Assembly: GCF_000731315.1 (NCBI RefSeq)
Contig: NZ_HG938353.1
Location: 2,294,001 to 2,358,000 of the forward strand
DNA: 64,000 nt
Source: Neorhizobium galegae bv. orientalis str. HAMBI 540
GTDB taxonomy: Bacteria > Pseudomonadota > Alphaproteobacteria > Rhizobiales > Rhizobiaceae
Reading direction: 5' to 3'
Positions 63,278 through 64,000 of this stretch are shown piece after piece. Each line of letters opens with the position of its first letter. Position 1 is the first letter of the stretch. The position numbers and the translations under genes were made by a program. The notes under the pieces are model-generated. The model saw only the letters and a program-made list of their open reading frames with translations. It had not been told where the DNA came from and searched no databases.

Positions 63278-64000
63278 CGGCCGGAACCGAACGCTTTTTC
63301 CTGGGTGTCGATGGCGGCGGTACCGGCTGCCGCGCCCGTATTGAGGACGAATCCGGCGCCGTACTCGGCCAGGGTCTTTCCGGCCCTGCAACGACGCGGC
63401 TCGGCATCGAGCAGGCCTGGGCCTCGATCTCGCGCGCCTTTAACGCCGCCCTGGACGAAGCCGGGTTCGGACCCGACAAGATGGCCCTCACCCATGTGGG
63501 CGTCGGCCTTGCAGGCACCGGTCGCAAGGGTTCCGTCGAAGCCTTGAAGGCGATCCCGCATCCGTTCGCCAGCATCGATTTCGTCAGCGACGGCATGGGT
63601 GCGTGCCTCGGCGCGCATTCGGGTCGCGACGGCGCGATCGTCATTGCCGGCACCGGCTCGATCGGGCTCGGTTTTGCAGAAGGCCGCGACCTGCGCCTCG
63701 GCGGCTACGGATTTCCCATTTCGGACGAAGGCAGCGGTGCAGATCTCGGCCTGAAAGCGGTGCAGCTGGCGCTTCGGGCTCATGACGGGCGGATCGAGAA
63801 AACCGCTCTGCTCATCGAGGTCATGCAACGTTTCCAGAACGATCCTTATGAAGCCATCGGCTGGATGGACCGGTCGTCGGCCACCGACTATGCCTCGTTG
63901 GCGCCGATGGTGATGCGCCATGCAGACCAGGGCGACTCCGTCGGCCGCCGCATCGTCCAGAGCGCCGCCGAACAGATCGATACGCTGGTGCGTACGCTGT
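63274..64000 (+). CDS. BadF/BcrA-type N-acetylglucosamine kinase (3' end cut)
   Basis: ASKHA-fold kinase running off the window end; 242 residues are visible. Phosphate-1 motif FLGVDGGGTGCRARIEDESG, then THVGVGLAGTGRK, the DFVSDGMGACLGAH region with the catalytic-type Asp, and VIAGTGSIGLGF as the phosphate-2 motif. GGYGFPISDEGSGADLGLKAV is typical of GlcNAc/glucosamine kinases of the BadF group. ATG 63274 overlaps the MurA-like stop by 4 bases (ATGA). Downstream genes are unseen. Confidence 0.88.
   Translation, partial: MTAGTERFFLGVDGGGTGCRARIEDESGAVLGQGLSGPATTRLGIEQAWASISRAFNAALDEAGFGPDKMALTHVGVGLAGTGRKGSVEALKAIPHPFASIDFVSDGMGACLGAHSGRDGAIVIAGTGSIGLGFAEGRDLRLGGYGFPISDEGSGADLGLKAVQLALRAHDGRIEKTALLIEVMQRFQNDPYEAIGWMDRSSATDYASLAPMVMRHADQGDSVGRRIVQSAAEQIDTLVRTL

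Overview
The window is GC-rich, gene-dense alphaproteobacterial DNA, almost certainly from the Rhizobiaceae (Agrobacterium/Rhizobium/Neorhizobium group). The uronate locus carries the uronate dehydrogenase, galactarolactone cycloisomerase and galactarolactone isomerase set known from Agrobacterium. ABC and TRAP importers each come with their own regulator, and an intergenic element of the rhizobial RIME type is present. No rRNA, tRNA, transposase, phage gene or CRISPR array was seen. The content looks like a catabolic region of a secondary replicon or a catabolic stretch of the chromosome, but the sequence does not settle which.

Layout. 1-1716: end of a galactofuranose/ribose-type ABC permease (yjfF-like) and a GntR regulator. 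1723-2871: M20 peptidase, followed by a 535-base gap holding a relic of a shikimate-dehydrogenase-like gene, then a TetR regulator. 4026-9409: tyrosine/homogentisate catabolism (maiA, fahA, hmgA, a MarR regulator, an Lrp/AsnC regulator, hppD). 9484-18856: isoaspartyl peptidase plus a dipeptide-type ABC system, with a MarR regulator and binding protein on one strand and creatininase, two permeases, a double ATPase, a polysaccharide-deacetylase-fold enzyme and an SDR on the other. 18861-22359: a small monooxygenase-like protein, LysR regulator and EamA exporter, DUF922 protein and a small unknown. 22428-27946: TetR regulator, metallophosphodiesterase, ABC binding protein with two permeases (no ATPase) and a tyrosine-phosphatase-like protein. 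27984-28955: HtrA-like protease without a signal peptide. 29056-38237: oxidative uronate pathway (udh, GntR, kdgD, gci, gli, TRAP dctPQM, ketoglutarate-semialdehyde dehydrogenase). 38298: msrA. 38894-46443: LacI-controlled sugar ABC operon with an FAD oxidoreductase and an unknown barrel-like protein. 46551: SGNH hydrolase. 47275-60188: large sugar/sugar-acid locus (two enolase-superfamily dehydratases, DHDPS-family protein, ABC importer, SDR, an IclR/SMP-30 fusion, two tandem KDGal kinases, KDPGal aldolase). 60282: PE methyltransferase-like. 60941-64000: RpiR regulator, a MurA paralogue and a BadF-type amino-sugar kinase cut by the window end.

How the parts work together. Each block follows the same plan: import, oxidise or dehydrate, then deliver to central metabolism. 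Tyrosine goes through 4-hydroxyphenylpyruvate and homogentisate to fumarate and acetoacetate. Uronates go through lactone, aldaric acid and 5-keto-4-deoxyglucarate to 2-oxoglutarate. The 47-60 kb locus has the parts of a De Ley-Doudoroff-like route: sugar dehydrogenase, lactonase, dehydratase, kinase, aldolase.

The most noteworthy features are: the fused IclR regulator/SMP-30 lactonase with a well-placed internal ribosome-binding site at the fusion joint; the tandem KDGal kinase pair, one copy with degraded phosphate-binding motifs; a second MurA, with intact catalytic residues, translationally coupled to an amino-sugar kinase under an RpiR regulator; the creatininase/deacetylase/peptide-ABC divergon with twin operators; and a 41-codon relic of a shikimate-dehydrogenase-like gene. 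All functional names come from reading motifs and remembered family sequences; no database search was run.
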